NCBI RefSeq assembly: GCF_014650895.1
Contig: NZ_BMVV01000007.1
Span: forward strand, 248,001-312,000
Origin: Streptomyces omiyaensis
GTDB lineage: Bacteria; Actinomycetota; Actinomycetes; Streptomycetales; Streptomycetaceae
Reading direction: 5' to 3'
Length of the DNA: 64,000 nt
The stretch's first letter is position 1; the number at the start of each line of letters is the position of its first letter. The notes below the pieces were generated by a model that searched no databases, was not told the origin of the DNA, and was given only the letters and a program-made list of their open reading frames with translations. Below are positions 35,032-44,861 of this stretch, one piece after another. Made by a program: the position numbers and the translations under genes.

Positions 35032-35841
35032 TCAGACCGTCCGCGCGGAGACCCGGTCGACCAGTGCGGCCAGGGCGTCGCCGAGGGCGCCGAGCCCGGG
35101 CCCGGCCGCGCCGCCCGGCTCGGCCATGTACAGGTCCCGGCGGATCTCCACCATGAGGGCGGCGACCCGCGGGTCCCGCCCGTGGTGCCGCAGCGGCACG
35201 TACGTCCCCGCGAAGGGGCTGTCGACCCCGGTGCCGCCGAACCCGGCGAAGGCCTCGCGGGCCGCCTCCAGGAGCCACGCCGGGGTGTGGAAGGGGTCCG
35301 TGCCCAGGCAGACGGGCGGCCGCGGGCCGTCGCCGTGCAGCTCGTAGGGCAGGGCCCCGGTCGGGTAGGAGTGCACGTCGACGACGACCGCCCGCCCGGC
35401 CGCGGCGAGCCGCTCGTCGACGGCCTCGGTCACGGCCCGCGCGTACGGCTCGAAGTACCGCTCCACCAGCGCCCGCCCGTCGAACCCGGCCGGCCGCAGC
35501 TCCGCCCCGTGCGCGGTCCGCGTGTAGACCGCGCCCATGCCGCTCGCGAGCATCTCCTCCCGCTCGTCGGGGAACCGCTCGGGGTCCACCACGAGCCGGG
35601 ACAGCCCGTTCACGAACCGCCAGGGCGCCCGCCCCGCGGCCCCGGCGGCGCGGGCGGCGATCTCCTCGGTGTGCGCGTCGGTGAGGTGGTCGAGCTCCCG
35701 GCCGAGCGCCGCGTCGTCGAGGACGATGCCGGCCCGCACCGGGGCCGGTATCTCCCGCGAGGAGTGCGGGACGTGGAGGAGGACCGGGGAGTCGGCGGCC
35801 CCGGGGAGGAGCCGGAAGGGGGCGGCGGAGGTGTCGGGCAC
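35032..35841 (-). CDS. N-formylglutamate amidohydrolase family protein
   Basis: This is a 269-aa protein of the N-formylglutamate amidohydrolase fold. Signature parts: 'VLLHVPHSSREIP' near the N-terminus, SRLVVDPERFPDERE, VVVDVHSYP, and C-terminal VAALMVEIRRDLYM. The start is taken as GTG 35841, with AGGGAG 9 bp upstream. An upstream ATG at 35883 would overlap the divergent glutaminase start. The family frees formate and glutamate in histidine breakdown, but no other hut genes are nearby. Pairing with glutaminase points to general glutamate metabolism. Confidence 0.85.
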   Translation of the reverse strand: MPDTSAAPFRLLPGAADSPVLLHVPHSSREIPAPVRAGIVLDDAALGRELDHLTDAHTEEIAARAAGAAGRAPWRFVNGLSRLVVDPERFPDEREEMLASGMGAVYTRTAHGAELRPAGFDGRALVERYFEPYARAVTEAVDERLAAAGRAVVVDVHSYPTGALPYELHGDGPRPPVCLGTDPFHTPAWLLEAAREAFAGFGGTGVDSPFAGTYVPLRHHGRDPRVAALMVEIRRDLYMAEPGGAAGPGLGALGDALAALVDRVSARTV

Positions 35842-35881
35842 GGCGTTCGTCTCCCTGCTGCTGGACCGGCACAATGCGATC

Positions 35882-36799
35882 ATGATGCACTCGTTCCTGC
35901 CCGTCCTCGAACGCATCGCCGAGGAGATCGAGGGCCTCGCGGTCCGGGGCCGCCCGGCCGACTACATCCCGGCGCTCGCCGCGGGCGACCCGCGCAGCTT
36001 CGGGATGGCCGTGGCGGAGCTCGACGGCACCGTGTACGGCGTGGGGGAGTGGCAGCGGCCCTTCTCCACCCAGTCCGTCACCAAGGTCTTCGGCCTGGCG
36101 CTCGCCCTCGCCCGGGAGGGCGACGCGCTGTGGGAGCACGTGGGCCGCGAGCCGTCCGGCAACCCCTTCAACTCGCTGGTGCAGCTGGAGTACGAGCGGG
36201 GCGTCCCCCGCAACCCGTTCATCAACGCGGGCGCGCTCGTCGTCACCGACCGGCTGCACCGGCTCACCGGCGACGCCTCCGGCAGCCTGCGGGACTTCCT
36301 GCGCGCCGAGAGCGGCAACCACGACCTCGACTTCGACCGGGACGTGGCCGCCTCCGAGGGCGAGCACGGCGACCGCAACGCGGCCCTCGCCCACTTCATG
36401 GCCTCGTACGGCAACATCACCACCCCCGTGCCCACGCTGCTGCGCGAGTACTTCCGGCAGTGCTCGGTCGAGGCGTCCTGCGCCGACCTCGCCGTCGCCA
36501 CCGGCTTCCTCGCCCGGCACGGCGTCCGCGCCGACGGAAGCCGGCTCCTCACCCGCAGCCAGGCCAAACAGATCAACGCCGTCATGCTCACCTGCGGCAC
36601 CTACGACGCCGCCGGCGACTTCGCCTACCGGGTCGGACTCCCGGGGAAGAGCGGCGTCGGCGGCGCGATCATCGCCGTGGTGCCCGGCCGCTGCACCCTG
36701 TGCGTGTGGAGCCCCGGACTCGACGAGCGGGGCAACTCGGTCGCCGGCGTCGCCGCCCTCGACCGCTTCACCACCATCACCGGCCTCTCCGTCTTCTGA
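35882..36799 (+). CDS. glsA: Glutaminase
   Basis: This is a 305-aa enzyme of the bacterial glutaminase family (serine-dependent beta-lactamase-like fold), of usual length. The catalytic Ser-x-x-Lys is Ser65-Val-Thr-Lys68 (FSTQSVTKVF). Further conserved blocks are GREPSGNPFNS, NPFINAGA, NAALAHFM and GLPGKSGVGGAI. It converts glutamine to glutamate and ammonia. The start is at ATG 35882 or 35885, with no good ribosome site seen. It is transcribed divergently from the N-formylglutamate amidohydrolase gene, with only 40 bp between the starts. Confidence 0.95.
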   Translation: MMHSFLPVLERIAEEIEGLAVRGRPADYIPALAAGDPRSFGMAVAELDGTVYGVGEWQRPFSTQSVTKVFGLALALAREGDALWEHVGREPSGNPFNSLVQLEYERGVPRNPFINAGALVVTDRLHRLTGDASGSLRDFLRAESGNHDLDFDRDVAASEGEHGDRNAALAHFMASYGNITTPVPTLLREYFRQCSVEASCADLAVATGFLARHGVRADGSRLLTRSQAKQINAVMLTCGTYDAAGDFAYRVGLPGKSGVGGAIIAVVPGRCTLCVWSPGLDERGNSVAGVAALDRFTTITGLSVF

Positions 36800-36897
36800 C
36801 CCGGCGGCGCGCCCCGCGGCCCGGCTGGCGGGCGTGCCCCGCACGGGGTACAGATCCGAAGGGGCGCCGTGCGCGCCCCGGAGCCAGGGAGGTCGCC

Positions 36898-37104
36898 GTG
36901 GACAACCGCACCACCGGATTCGTGCAGTCCTTCAACCGCCGCGCCGGCTACGGGTTCGTGCTGCCCGTCGGCTCCGGGGAACCCGTCTACTTCAGGGCGG
37001 AGGACGTCGAGGACGGCGTCCGCTCGCTCTCCGAGGGGCAGCAGGTCACCTTCGTCCTGGTCCTCGGGGAGGGACGCTTCGAGGCCCGCGAACTCCGCGT
37101 CTGA
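36898..37104 (+). CDS. Small cold-shock-domain-like protein
   Basis: This is a 68-aa protein with a GTG start preceded by CAGGGAGG. It has the layout of a cold-shock domain: 'TTGFVQSFNRRAGYGFVLP' with an RNP1-like GYGFV, then VYFRAEDV as the RNP2 counterpart, and 'SEGQQVTFVL'. It differs from canonical CspA by lacking the DVFVH motif. It may bind single-stranded RNA or DNA, and the role is inferred from fold alone. Confidence 0.75.
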   Translation: MDNRTTGFVQSFNRRAGYGFVLPVGSGEPVYFRAEDVEDGVRSLSEGQQVTFVLVLGEGRFEARELRV

Positions 37105-37271
37105 CCCGCGGCCGCCCCCGGCGCCGCCGCCCCGTACGGAGCAGCCCGCCGCCGCCGGCGCGGGGCGGTCCCGGCCGTCCCGGAGCCGCGGCGGCGGTCC
37201 CGGCCCGCACCGGTCCGCGGCACCGCTCCGCACGGCCTGCCGGGCCGGGGCGCCCGTGCCAGGGTGGGGCC

Positions 37272-37844
37272 ATGAGCATCGAAGTGCGCCCGGCCTCCGT
37301 CTACGAGGACGTCCGTGCCGTGATCGGCCCCAAGTCGCCCACGGCCAACGTCTGTTTCTGCCTGAGCTACCGGATCCCCTCCCGGCTCAACAACGAGCTG
37401 CGCGGACCCGCCAGGGGCGAGTACGTCGCCGGTCTCTGCGCCGGGGAGCCCCCGCCCGGCGTCCTCGCCTACGAGGACGGCGAGCCGGCCGGCTGGGCGG
37501 CCGTGGCGCCCCGCGCGCAGACCTCCTTCGCCCGCAACCGCAAGATCCCGCACGTCGACGACCTGCCGGTCTGGTCGCTCTGGTGCGTCCGGGTCCGGCC
37601 AGGCCACCGCAAGAAGGGCGTCAGCCACGCCCTGATCGCGGGCGCGGTCGCGTTCGCCCGCGCGCACGGGGCGCCGGCGGTGGAGGCGTACCCGCTGGAC
37701 AACGGCGACGCGCGGGTGGACATGACCATGGCCTACGCGGGCCTGCGGAGGAACTTCGAACGCGCCGGCTTCGTGAAGGCCGCCGACACCACCTCGGTGC
37801 TCTCCGGCCACCCCAGGATCCTCATGCGGCTCGACCTGCGCTGA
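37272..37844 (+). CDS. GNAT-family N-acetyltransferase
   Basis: This is a 190-aa acetyltransferase with start ATG 37272. The N-terminal 'NVCFCLSYRIPSRLNNELRG' is followed by the GNAT core, with the acetyl-CoA loop in 'VRPGHRKKGVSHALIAGAVA'. The C-terminal FERAGFVKAADTTSVLSGHPR is characteristic of a subgroup common in actinomycetes with unknown substrate. It appears monocistronic, followed by hairpins at 37879-37951. Confidence 0.88.
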   Translation: MSIEVRPASVYEDVRAVIGPKSPTANVCFCLSYRIPSRLNNELRGPARGEYVAGLCAGEPPPGVLAYEDGEPAGWAAVAPRAQTSFARNRKIPHVDDLPVWSLWCVRVRPGHRKKGVSHALIAGAVAFARAHGAPAVEAYPLDNGDARVDMTMAYAGLRRNFERAGFVKAADTTSVLSGHPRILMRLDLR

Positions 37845-37878
37845 CCCCGCCGGCGGGGCGCCGGGCCCCGGACGCGAC

Positions 37879-39457
<1,579 letters not shown>

Positions 39458-39670
39458 CCGGGCGCGGGCCGACCGGGCGCGGGACGGCCCGTCCCGCGCT
39501 GCCGGAGCCTGCTCCGGGAGCCGCACCCCGAACTCCTCGCACGCCCGTCCGGCAAACTTTTGGACGCGCATTCACTTGATGGGATGACTGAGGCCGAGGC
39601 GAAACGTCTTTTCCGCCGGAGGCGAGGCCAGGCTCGACGTGACACTTGGACCCACCCTGTGGAGCGTCCG

Positions 39671-40063
39671 ATGCAGCTGATCCCCCGTCACGACCCCCAC
39701 CTCACCGTCCGGTCGGCCGGTGCCCTCACCGTCGCCGTCGTCTGCGGCGAACTGGACCTCGTCCTCGTCCGCCACCTGCGCCCCGAACTCGACGCGCTCG
39801 TCCGCGAGTCCGGGGCGCTGGCGGTCGACGTCCGCCCGCTCGCCTTCTGCGACGCCACCGGCCTCGGGCTGCTCGCGCACTGCGCCCGCAACGCCCGCGG
39901 CCGCGGGGCGCACTGGCAGCTCGTCTGCGACCAGCCGTGGATCCTCCGGCTGATCCGCCTCACCGGCCTCGACGACCTGCTCCGCCCCGCGCCCGCGCTC
40001 CGCCCGCTTCCCGGGCTTCCCCGGCCGGCCGGTCCCCGCGCGCGGGCGGAGCACCCCGTCTGA
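39671..40063 (+). CDS. STAS-domain anti-sigma factor antagonist-like protein
   Basis: This is a 130-aa protein with start MQLIPRHD and GGAG 6 bp upstream. The STAS fold runs from about 8 to 110 ('VAVVCGELDL...LAVDVRPLAFCDATGLGLL'). The usual phosphorylated DSSG is DATG here (61-64), so Thr63 would be the acceptor. It should bind an anti-sigma kinase. No anti-sigma or sigma gene is adjacent. Confidence 0.85.
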   Translation: MQLIPRHDPHLTVRSAGALTVAVVCGELDLVLVRHLRPELDALVRESGALAVDVRPLAFCDATGLGLLAHCARNARGRGAHWQLVCDQPWILRLIRLTGLDDLLRPAPALRPLPGLPRPAGPRARAEHPV

Positions 40064-40072
40064 GGGGCCGCG

Positions 40073-40088
40073 ATACGGTCGGCCGTAT
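40073..40088. promoter_or_regulatory. Palindrome overlapping the PadR start codon
   Basis: Arms ATACGG and CCGTAT flank TCGG. The right arm covers the first two bases of the ATG at 40087, which would let the PadR protein block its own expression. Confidence 0.5.
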
Positions 40089-40644
40089 GTCTGAAGTCCG
40101 GCTGACCACGCCCTCCTACCTCGTCCTCGGCATCATCGACAAGCTGGGCGAGGCCACCCCGTACGACGTCAAGGTCGAGGCGGCACGGACCGTCGCCCCC
40201 TTCTGGTCCGTGCCGCACGCCCAGGTCTACGCCCAGGTCGACCGGCTCCTGGGGGCCGGCCTGCTCTCGGAGGCGCGCCAGGAGGGCGGCCGCAACCGGC
40301 GGCTGATGCGGCTCACCGGGGAGGGTTCGGCGGCCCTGCGGGACTGGCTCGCCGATCCCTCCTTCGTACCGGTGGAGGCCCGCGAGCGGGGCATCCTGAA
40401 GCTCTGGTTCGGGGCGAGCCCCCGGGTGCACGCCCCGGTCCAGGTCACGGAGCACCGGCGCACCCTGGAGGAGTACGAGGAGCTGGCCGGGGAGGTCGGG
40501 GAGCTGCTGACCCGGGGCCAGCGGGAGGCCCTCGAATTCGGCATCCGGTACGAGCGGATGATGGTCGACTTCTGGCACTGGGTCGGGACCCGCGAGCCGC
40601 AGGCCGGCGACGGAGCGAGCCCGACCAGCGCTGACCCCTGGTAA
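40087..40644 (+). CDS. PadR-family transcriptional regulator
   Basis: This is a 185-aa regulator. The N-terminal winged HTH (SYLVLGIIDKLGEATPYDVK...HAQVYAQVDRLLGAGLLSEAR) and the C-terminal helical Vir-like domain (EEYEELAGEVGELL...GIRYERMMVDFW) are intact. Its stop is 90 bp before the start of the DUF2306 membrane-protein gene. A palindrome covers its stop codon, and a promoter with an operator follows. It is therefore the probable repressor of the two downstream membrane proteins. Confidence 0.9.
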   Translation: MSEVRLTTPSYLVLGIIDKLGEATPYDVKVEAARTVAPFWSVPHAQVYAQVDRLLGAGLLSEARQEGGRNRRLMRLTGEGSAALRDWLADPSFVPVEARERGILKLWFGASPRVHAPVQVTEHRRTLEEYEELAGEVGELLTRGQREALEFGIRYERMMVDFWHWVGTREPQAGDGASPTSADPW

Positions 40645-40694
40645 CAGCAGTTTGTTACCGACCGGTTGACCCCGGTCGGAAGCGGCCCTACCTT
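40640..40694 (+). promoter_or_regulatory. Promoter of the DUF2306 operon with upstream palindrome
   Basis: The -35 TTGACC (40666-40671) and the -10 TACCTT (40689-40694) are separated by 17 bp. Just upstream, GGTAACA and TGTTACC flank a 6-bp centre (40640-40659) across the PadR stop codon. Confidence 0.7.
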
Positions 40695-40695
40695 C

Positions 40696-40722
40696 CTCCA
40701 TAGTCCAGGGTGGACTATGGAG
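40696..40722. promoter_or_regulatory. Operator over the transcription start of the DUF2306 operon
   Basis: Perfect inverted repeat: arms CTCCATAGTCCA (40696-40707) and its complement (40711-40722) around GGG. It starts one base after the -10, so it covers the expected +1. Confidence 0.75.
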
Positions 40723-40734
40723 AGGGGGGTCGCC

Positions 40735-41940
40735 GTGGGGCGTCCGACCGGCACCAGACGCGGAAGGGCGGCCGTCGTCGCGCTGACGGCGGTCTGCCTC
40801 GCGTACGCACCGATCGCCTTCACCGAGCTCTGGCCCTACACCCGGCCCGGCGCCCCCGCCCTCGGCGAGTGGGTCCTCGGCCGCACGGTCTCGCCCGAGT
40901 TCGTCGCCGGGGCCGTCCGCGACCGCACGGCCCCGTACGCGCGCAGCCTCGTCCCGCTGATCGTCCACTCGGTCCTCGGCGGCCTGCTCATGCTCCTCGG
41001 CCCCGCGCAGCTGCTCACCGCCGTCCGCCGCCGCATCCGCCTCCACCGGGCCCTGGGCCTCGTCTTCGCCGCCGCCGTGTACGTGTCGATGGCCGGCGCG
41101 GCGGTCTACCTGGTCCGGACGCCCCCGGAGCAGGCGTTCAGCGGCGCCGCCTTCTGGGTCGTCCTCGCCGTCATCCTCGTCGGCACGGTCGGCAGCGTCA
41201 CCCTCGGCATCCTCGCCGCCCTCACCGGCTTCCCCGACCTGCACCAGCGCTGGCTGCTGCTCTGCTACGGCTTCCTCATGACCGCCCCGCTGCTCCGCCT
41301 CGAATGGGGCTTCCTGCCCGCGCTGTACCCGGGCCTGACGATCCAGGAGATCAACCGGATCGCGATCATGCACCTGGGAGCCCTGGTCTCCTTCGGCGCG
41401 CTCCTCGCCACCCGCGCCCTCGACCGGCGCACCGCCGTCCCCGGCCTCACCGGCACCTGGGCGCCCGGCCCCGTCCTGGTCCTCGCCCACCTCGCGGGCG
41501 CCGCGGGCCTCGCCGCGCTCGTCCCCGCCTTCCTCGACCAGGGCGCCGAGGGGCGCCGGCTCCTCCTCGCCCACCTGGTGCCGTACGCCGTCGCGTACGC
41601 CGTCCTCGCCGTCCGGGCCGCCGGCGCGCGCCGCGCCGGCAACGGCTGGGCCCGCGAGGAGTGGCGCCTCCACCTCGCCGCCCTGCTCCTCGCCCCGGCC
41701 TTCTCGGCGGTCATGGTGCCCGTCCTGGAGCGGGCCGTGGACCTCGACCGCGCGACCGCGCTCGTCGCCGCCGCGGGCATCGGCGGCGGCGTGCTCGCCT
41801 ACACCGCCGTCGCCGTCGTCAGCCTCCGCGTCCTCGCCGGGCGCGAACTCCTGCGCCGCGGCCGGACCCCCGCGCCCCCGCCGAAGACGCCCGGGGCCGG
41901 GCTCGCCGCCGCCCGCACGCCGGGGGAGGAGGCCCGGTGA
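40735..41940 (+). CDS. DUF2306-type multi-pass membrane protein
   Basis: This is a 401-aa membrane protein. The start was chosen at GTG 40735, which has GGAGAGGGGGG in front. ATG 40717 is in frame but lies inside the operator. About ten hydrophobic segments are seen, with His-containing loops (LIVHSVLGGLLMLLGPAQL, RRIRLHRALGL, LHQRWLLLCYGF) typical of DUF2306. The function is unknown. Its stop overlaps the GTG of the next gene by four bases (GTGA). Confidence 0.85.
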   Translation: MGRPTGTRRGRAAVVALTAVCLAYAPIAFTELWPYTRPGAPALGEWVLGRTVSPEFVAGAVRDRTAPYARSLVPLIVHSVLGGLLMLLGPAQLLTAVRRRIRLHRALGLVFAAAVYVSMAGAAVYLVRTPPEQAFSGAAFWVVLAVILVGTVGSVTLGILAALTGFPDLHQRWLLLCYGFLMTAPLLRLEWGFLPALYPGLTIQEINRIAIMHLGALVSFGALLATRALDRRTAVPGLTGTWAPGPVLVLAHLAGAAGLAALVPAFLDQGAEGRRLLLAHLVPYAVAYAVLAVRAAGARRAGNGWAREEWRLHLAALLLAPAFSAVMVPVLERAVDLDRATALVAAAGIGGGVLAYTAVAVVSLRVLAGRELLRRGRTPAPPPKTPGAGLAAARTPGEEAR

Positions 41941-42830
41941 GCACCCCCGCCGCCGCACCCGCGGCCCCGTCCGCCCCCGGGCGCGAACTCTCCGCCGCCG
42001 TCGCCGTCCTGAGCACCGTCGTCGCCGTCGTCGGCCTCGGGGTCGGCTCCTTCCTCGCCGTCGCCTGTGTCGCCGGGTACGGGGTGGGGGCCTGGGCCTC
42101 GCCGGAGCCGCTGGCCACCGGCCTCATCGGGGCGGCCATGGTGGGCGTGGGGCCCGCGCTCCTCACCCTCGGCCGGGCCGGCACCTGGGAGGAGGCGCGC
42201 GGCCTCTACCTGCCGCTGGTGGTCGTCATGGTCGGCCTGCTCGCCGTCACCCTGCTCAACGCCGGCACCCTCCGCGTCGCCGAGGGCGGCCCGCTCTTCC
42301 CGGTCCTCTTCAGCCTCGGCTGGGTGCCGGTGGTGGCCGTCCTCGCGGTGGCCTCCGTCGGCTGCCTCGCCGCCCAGTACCGCAAGCCCGCCGGCGGGCC
42401 GTCCCGCGCCCCGGCCGTCCCGGTGCCCGGCTGGTCCCGGCCGCTGCTCGCGGTCCTCGGCTCCGGCTGGCTCGGCATCGGCGCCGGACTCCTCTTCCTC
42501 CCCGGCTTCTGGAGCGCCTTCGTGCCGTGGACGGTGAACCGCGCCGACGCCCAGGGGCTCGGCGTCTGGGCGCTCTCGCTCGGCGTCGGCGTCCTCGCCT
42601 CGCTCGCCGAGGACGACCTGAACCGCACCCGCCCCGCCCTCCGGGCCGTGCCCCCGGTCGCCGTGGCCTGCGGGGTCGTGCTCGCCTCGCGCGCCGCCTC
42701 CGTCGACTGGGGCACGGGCGGCGCGGTCGCGCTCCTCGCCCTGCTCGGCGGCCTGCCGGTGACCGGGGCGACCGGGTGGCTGCTGCTCCGCCGGGCCGCG
42801 CGCGCCGGGGGAGCGCCGGGGCGGGAGTGA
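41937..42830 (+). CDS. Multi-pass membrane protein of unknown function
   Basis: This is a 297-aa protein with a GTG start overlapping the previous stop and GGAGGAG upstream, so translation is coupled. About eight hydrophobic segments are seen. Between segments 4 and 5 is a short charged loop (AQYRKPAGGPSR). No domain was recognised. It is cotranscribed with the DUF2306 gene under the same operator, and the two probably work together in the membrane. Confidence 0.75.
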   Translation: MSTPAAAPAAPSAPGRELSAAVAVLSTVVAVVGLGVGSFLAVACVAGYGVGAWASPEPLATGLIGAAMVGVGPALLTLGRAGTWEEARGLYLPLVVVMVGLLAVTLLNAGTLRVAEGGPLFPVLFSLGWVPVVAVLAVASVGCLAAQYRKPAGGPSRAPAVPVPGWSRPLLAVLGSGWLGIGAGLLFLPGFWSAFVPWTVNRADAQGLGVWALSLGVGVLASLAEDDLNRTRPALRAVPPVAVACGVVLASRAASVDWGTGGAVALLALLGGLPVTGATGWLLLRRAARAGGAPGRE

Positions 42831-42927
42831 CCGAGGACCACGGGGAGGGCCGGGGCGGACGGGCGACCGGGCGGGAACGGTCGAAAACCCCGTGGAGGGT
42901 CCTGGGCGGAGGCGTGATGATGGCCGG

Positions 42928-43605
42928 ATGACCGACCAGACGCCCCCCTCCGTGGACGCCCTCCCCGCCGGCGCCCCGCCCGCCGGCCACCGCGCCGCCG
43001 AAGTCCTCGTCGCCGACACCCTCGTCGTCGTGGACGTGCAGTCGGCCTTCGTCACCGGGGACGGCGCCGTGCCCGACGCCGCCCGGCTCGTCGACCGCAC
43101 CGCCGGCCTCCTCGCCCGGGCCCGCGCCGCCGGCGCGCTCGTCGTCCACCTCCAGAACGACGGGCCGCCCGGCGCCGAGGACGAACCCCACACCCCCGGC
43201 TGGGAGTTGCACCACCCCGTCGTCCCCGGTCCCGCCGAGTTCGTCATCCGCAAGCCGTACGACGACGGCTTCCGCGAGACCCGGCTCGGCGCGGTGCTGA
43301 CCGCCCACGGAAGCCGGGCCGTCGCCGTCTGCGGAGTGATGTCGGAGATGTGCGTGCAGGCCACCGCCCGTACCGCCCTGGACCGCGGCTACCGGGTCGT
43401 GGTGCCGCACGACGCCCACGCCACCCAGGACTGCCCGGCCGTCCCCGGCGTCGCCGACGCCGTCCCCGCCGCGGTGGTCTCCCGCGTCGCCGCCTACGCC
43501 CTCGGCTCCGAGGCGGAGGTCACCGCACCGGCCTCCGCCCTCGCCTTCACCGCGCCGCCGTTCCCGGCGGCCCCGGCGGACGCCGTGCGGGGAGCGGCCG
43601 CATGA
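42928..43605 (+). CDS. Isochorismatase-family cysteine hydrolase
   Basis: This is a 225-aa protein with start MTDQTP. The catalytic triad is visible: Asp in LVVVDVQSAF, Lys in FVIRKPYDDGF and Cys in GVMSEMCVQATART. This group includes nicotinamidase-like and other amidohydrolases. It lacks the aryl-carrier domain of siderophore isochorismatases, so isochorismate is not implied. Its TGA overlaps the ATG of the following acetyltransferase (ATGA), so the two are coupled. Confidence 0.9.
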   Translation: MTDQTPPSVDALPAGAPPAGHRAAEVLVADTLVVVDVQSAFVTGDGAVPDAARLVDRTAGLLARARAAGALVVHLQNDGPPGAEDEPHTPGWELHHPVVPGPAEFVIRKPYDDGFRETRLGAVLTAHGSRAVAVCGVMSEMCVQATARTALDRGYRVVVPHDAHATQDCPAVPGVADAVPAAVVSRVAAYALGSEAEVTAPASALAFTAPPFPAAPADAVRGAAA

Positions 43606-44576
43606 CCGCACCGCACCACCGTCCCGCCCGCGAGGCCGACCTCGCCGCCCTCGTGCGCCTCCGCGACGACGCGGCCCGCTGGATGCTGGACCGGGGCATC
43701 ACCGGCCAGTGGAGCCCCGGCGAACTGGGCGAGGACCACTTCCGCCGCGTCATGGCGCACGGCGAGGTCTGGATCGCGGAGAGCGGCGGCCGGATCGCCG
43801 GAGCCTGGGAGCTCTGGTGGGAGGACGAGGCCGCCTGGGGGCCGCAGCCGCCCGACGCCGGCTACGTCCACCGCCTCATGGTCGACCGCGCCGCCCCGCC
43901 CGGGACCGGACGGCGGCTGCTGGCCGCGGCGGAGGCCCGCGCGGCCGAGGCCGGCCGGACCCGGCTGCGCCTCGACTGCCTGAGCTCCAACGCGAGGCTC
44001 ACCGCCTACTACGAGGAGGCCGGCTACCGCGTGGTCGGCCGGAAGGACGGAAAGCCGCAGCCGGGCGGACCGGCGAAGTCCTTCACCCTGATGGAGAAGG
44101 CCCTCCCGGCCCCCGCGTCCGTCCGCGGCTGGTCCGTCCGCGGCTGGGCCGGGGCCGCGCCGCCCGTCGGCGGCCCGGCCGGCTCCGGCTCCTCGCCGGC
44201 GTCCGGCTGGATGCCGGCGAGGAGGTTGAAGGCGCCCGTCAGCAGGTTGAGGCTGACGAGCCCGACCACCCCGGCGATGATCCGGTCGCTCCAGCCGTGC
44301 GCCCGGACCTCGGCGACGTCGGCGTCGCCGAGGCCGCCCGGCTCGGCGAGGACCTTGAGCGCCAGGGCGATGAGCGCCGCCTCGCGGGGGTCGGTGGAGG
44401 TGCCCTGCCGGGCTGGCGCGACGTCCGGGGCGGTCAGCCCGGCGGCCGGGCCCGCGGAGGCGTGCGCCTCGTGGCAGGTGCCGCAGCCGATCCGCTCCTG
44501 GACGGCGAGCGACAGCTTCTCGCTCAGCGCGCGGGGGATCTTCACCCGCTTCATGGCGCGGGAGAGGCTCAGGTAA
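43602..44576 (+). CDS. GNAT acetyltransferase with a long antisense-overlapping tail
   Basis: Residues 1 to about 170 form a complete GNAT domain (WMLDRGITGQWSPGEL...YVHRLMVDRAAPPGTGRRLL...LDCLSSNARLTAYYEEAGYRVVG). The usual stop soon after LMEKAL is missing. The frame continues for another 155 codons, antisense to the AhpD-like gene. This tail has no domain signature and looks like a shadow translation. Either the protein really has a useless tail or a stop was lost when sequence between the genes was deleted. Overlap with the isochorismatase stop shows the two form an operon. Confidence 0.75.
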   Translation: MTAPHHRPAREADLAALVRLRDDAARWMLDRGITGQWSPGELGEDHFRRVMAHGEVWIAESGGRIAGAWELWWEDEAAWGPQPPDAGYVHRLMVDRAAPPGTGRRLLAAAEARAAEAGRTRLRLDCLSSNARLTAYYEEAGYRVVGRKDGKPQPGGPAKSFTLMEKALPAPASVRGWSVRGWAGAAPPVGGPAGSGSSPASGWMPARRLKAPVSRLRLTSPTTPAMIRSLQPCARTSATSASPRPPGSARTLSARAMSAASRGSVEVPCRAGATSGAVSPAAGPAEACASWQVPQPIRSWTASDSFSLSARGIFTRFMARERLR

Positions 44577-44776
44577 CCCTCGATCATCGCGGGCGAGTTG
44601 GCCATCGTGGACACCATCTCGCCCGCCGATCCGTGCCGTTCGACGATGTCCGCGAGCAACTCGCGCGCCCGTCCCTGCGCCTGCTCGGGGGTGAGCGCCG
44701 GCAGGCGGCGGGCGGCGACGGTGGCCGTGGCGGCTGTGGTGGTCCCGGTGGTCCCGGTGGTGCCGGTCGTGGTCAT
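44024..44776 (-). CDS. AhpD-like carboxymuconolactone decarboxylase family protein
   Basis: This is a 250-aa frame with start ATG 44776 and a perfect AGGAGG. A Thr/Gly-rich N-terminal stretch is followed by the CMD domain with the redox motif CGTCHEAH (RIGCGTCHEAHAS). The C-terminal part up to FNLLAGIQPDAGEEPEP is normal. The last 60 residues run into the convergent acetyltransferase in antisense and are probably not conserved. AhpD-like proteins use the CxxC pair in peroxide or thiol redox. A CsoR/CstR-type palindrome sits directly upstream. Confidence 0.85.
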   Translation of the reverse strand: MTTTGTTGTTGTTTAATATVAARRLPALTPEQAQGRARELLADIVERHGSAGEMVSTMANSPAMIEGYLSLSRAMKRVKIPRALSEKLSLAVQERIGCGTCHEAHASAGPAAGLTAPDVAPARQGTSTDPREAALIALALKVLAEPGGLGDADVAEVRAHGWSDRIIAGVVGLVSLNLLTGAFNLLAGIQPDAGEEPEPAGPPTGGAAPAQPRTDQPRTDAGAGRAFSIRVKDFAGPPGCGFPSFRPTTR

Positions 44777-44788
44777 GAAGTCCTCCTG

Positions 44789-44807
44789 TATACCCGTGGG
44801 GGGTATA
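44789..44807. promoter_or_regulatory. CsoR/CstR-type operator
   Basis: TATACCC and GGGTATA flank GTGGG, matching the ATACCC...GGGTAT pattern of copper (CsoR) or persulfide (CstR) repressors. It ends 13 bp upstream of the AhpD-like ATG, next to its ribosome site. No csoR-like gene is in the window. Confidence 0.65.
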
Positions 44808-44861
44808 ACGCGGCGACGATGGAGATCGCACCCGCACCCGCACCCGCACCCGCCCCCACCT

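Noticed and set aside
35842..35916. Longer N-terminus for the N-formylglutamate amidohydrolase (MIALCRSSS...)
   Set aside because: It would overlap the divergent glutaminase start and has no conserved residues. GTG 35841 has an AGGGAG at usable spacing.
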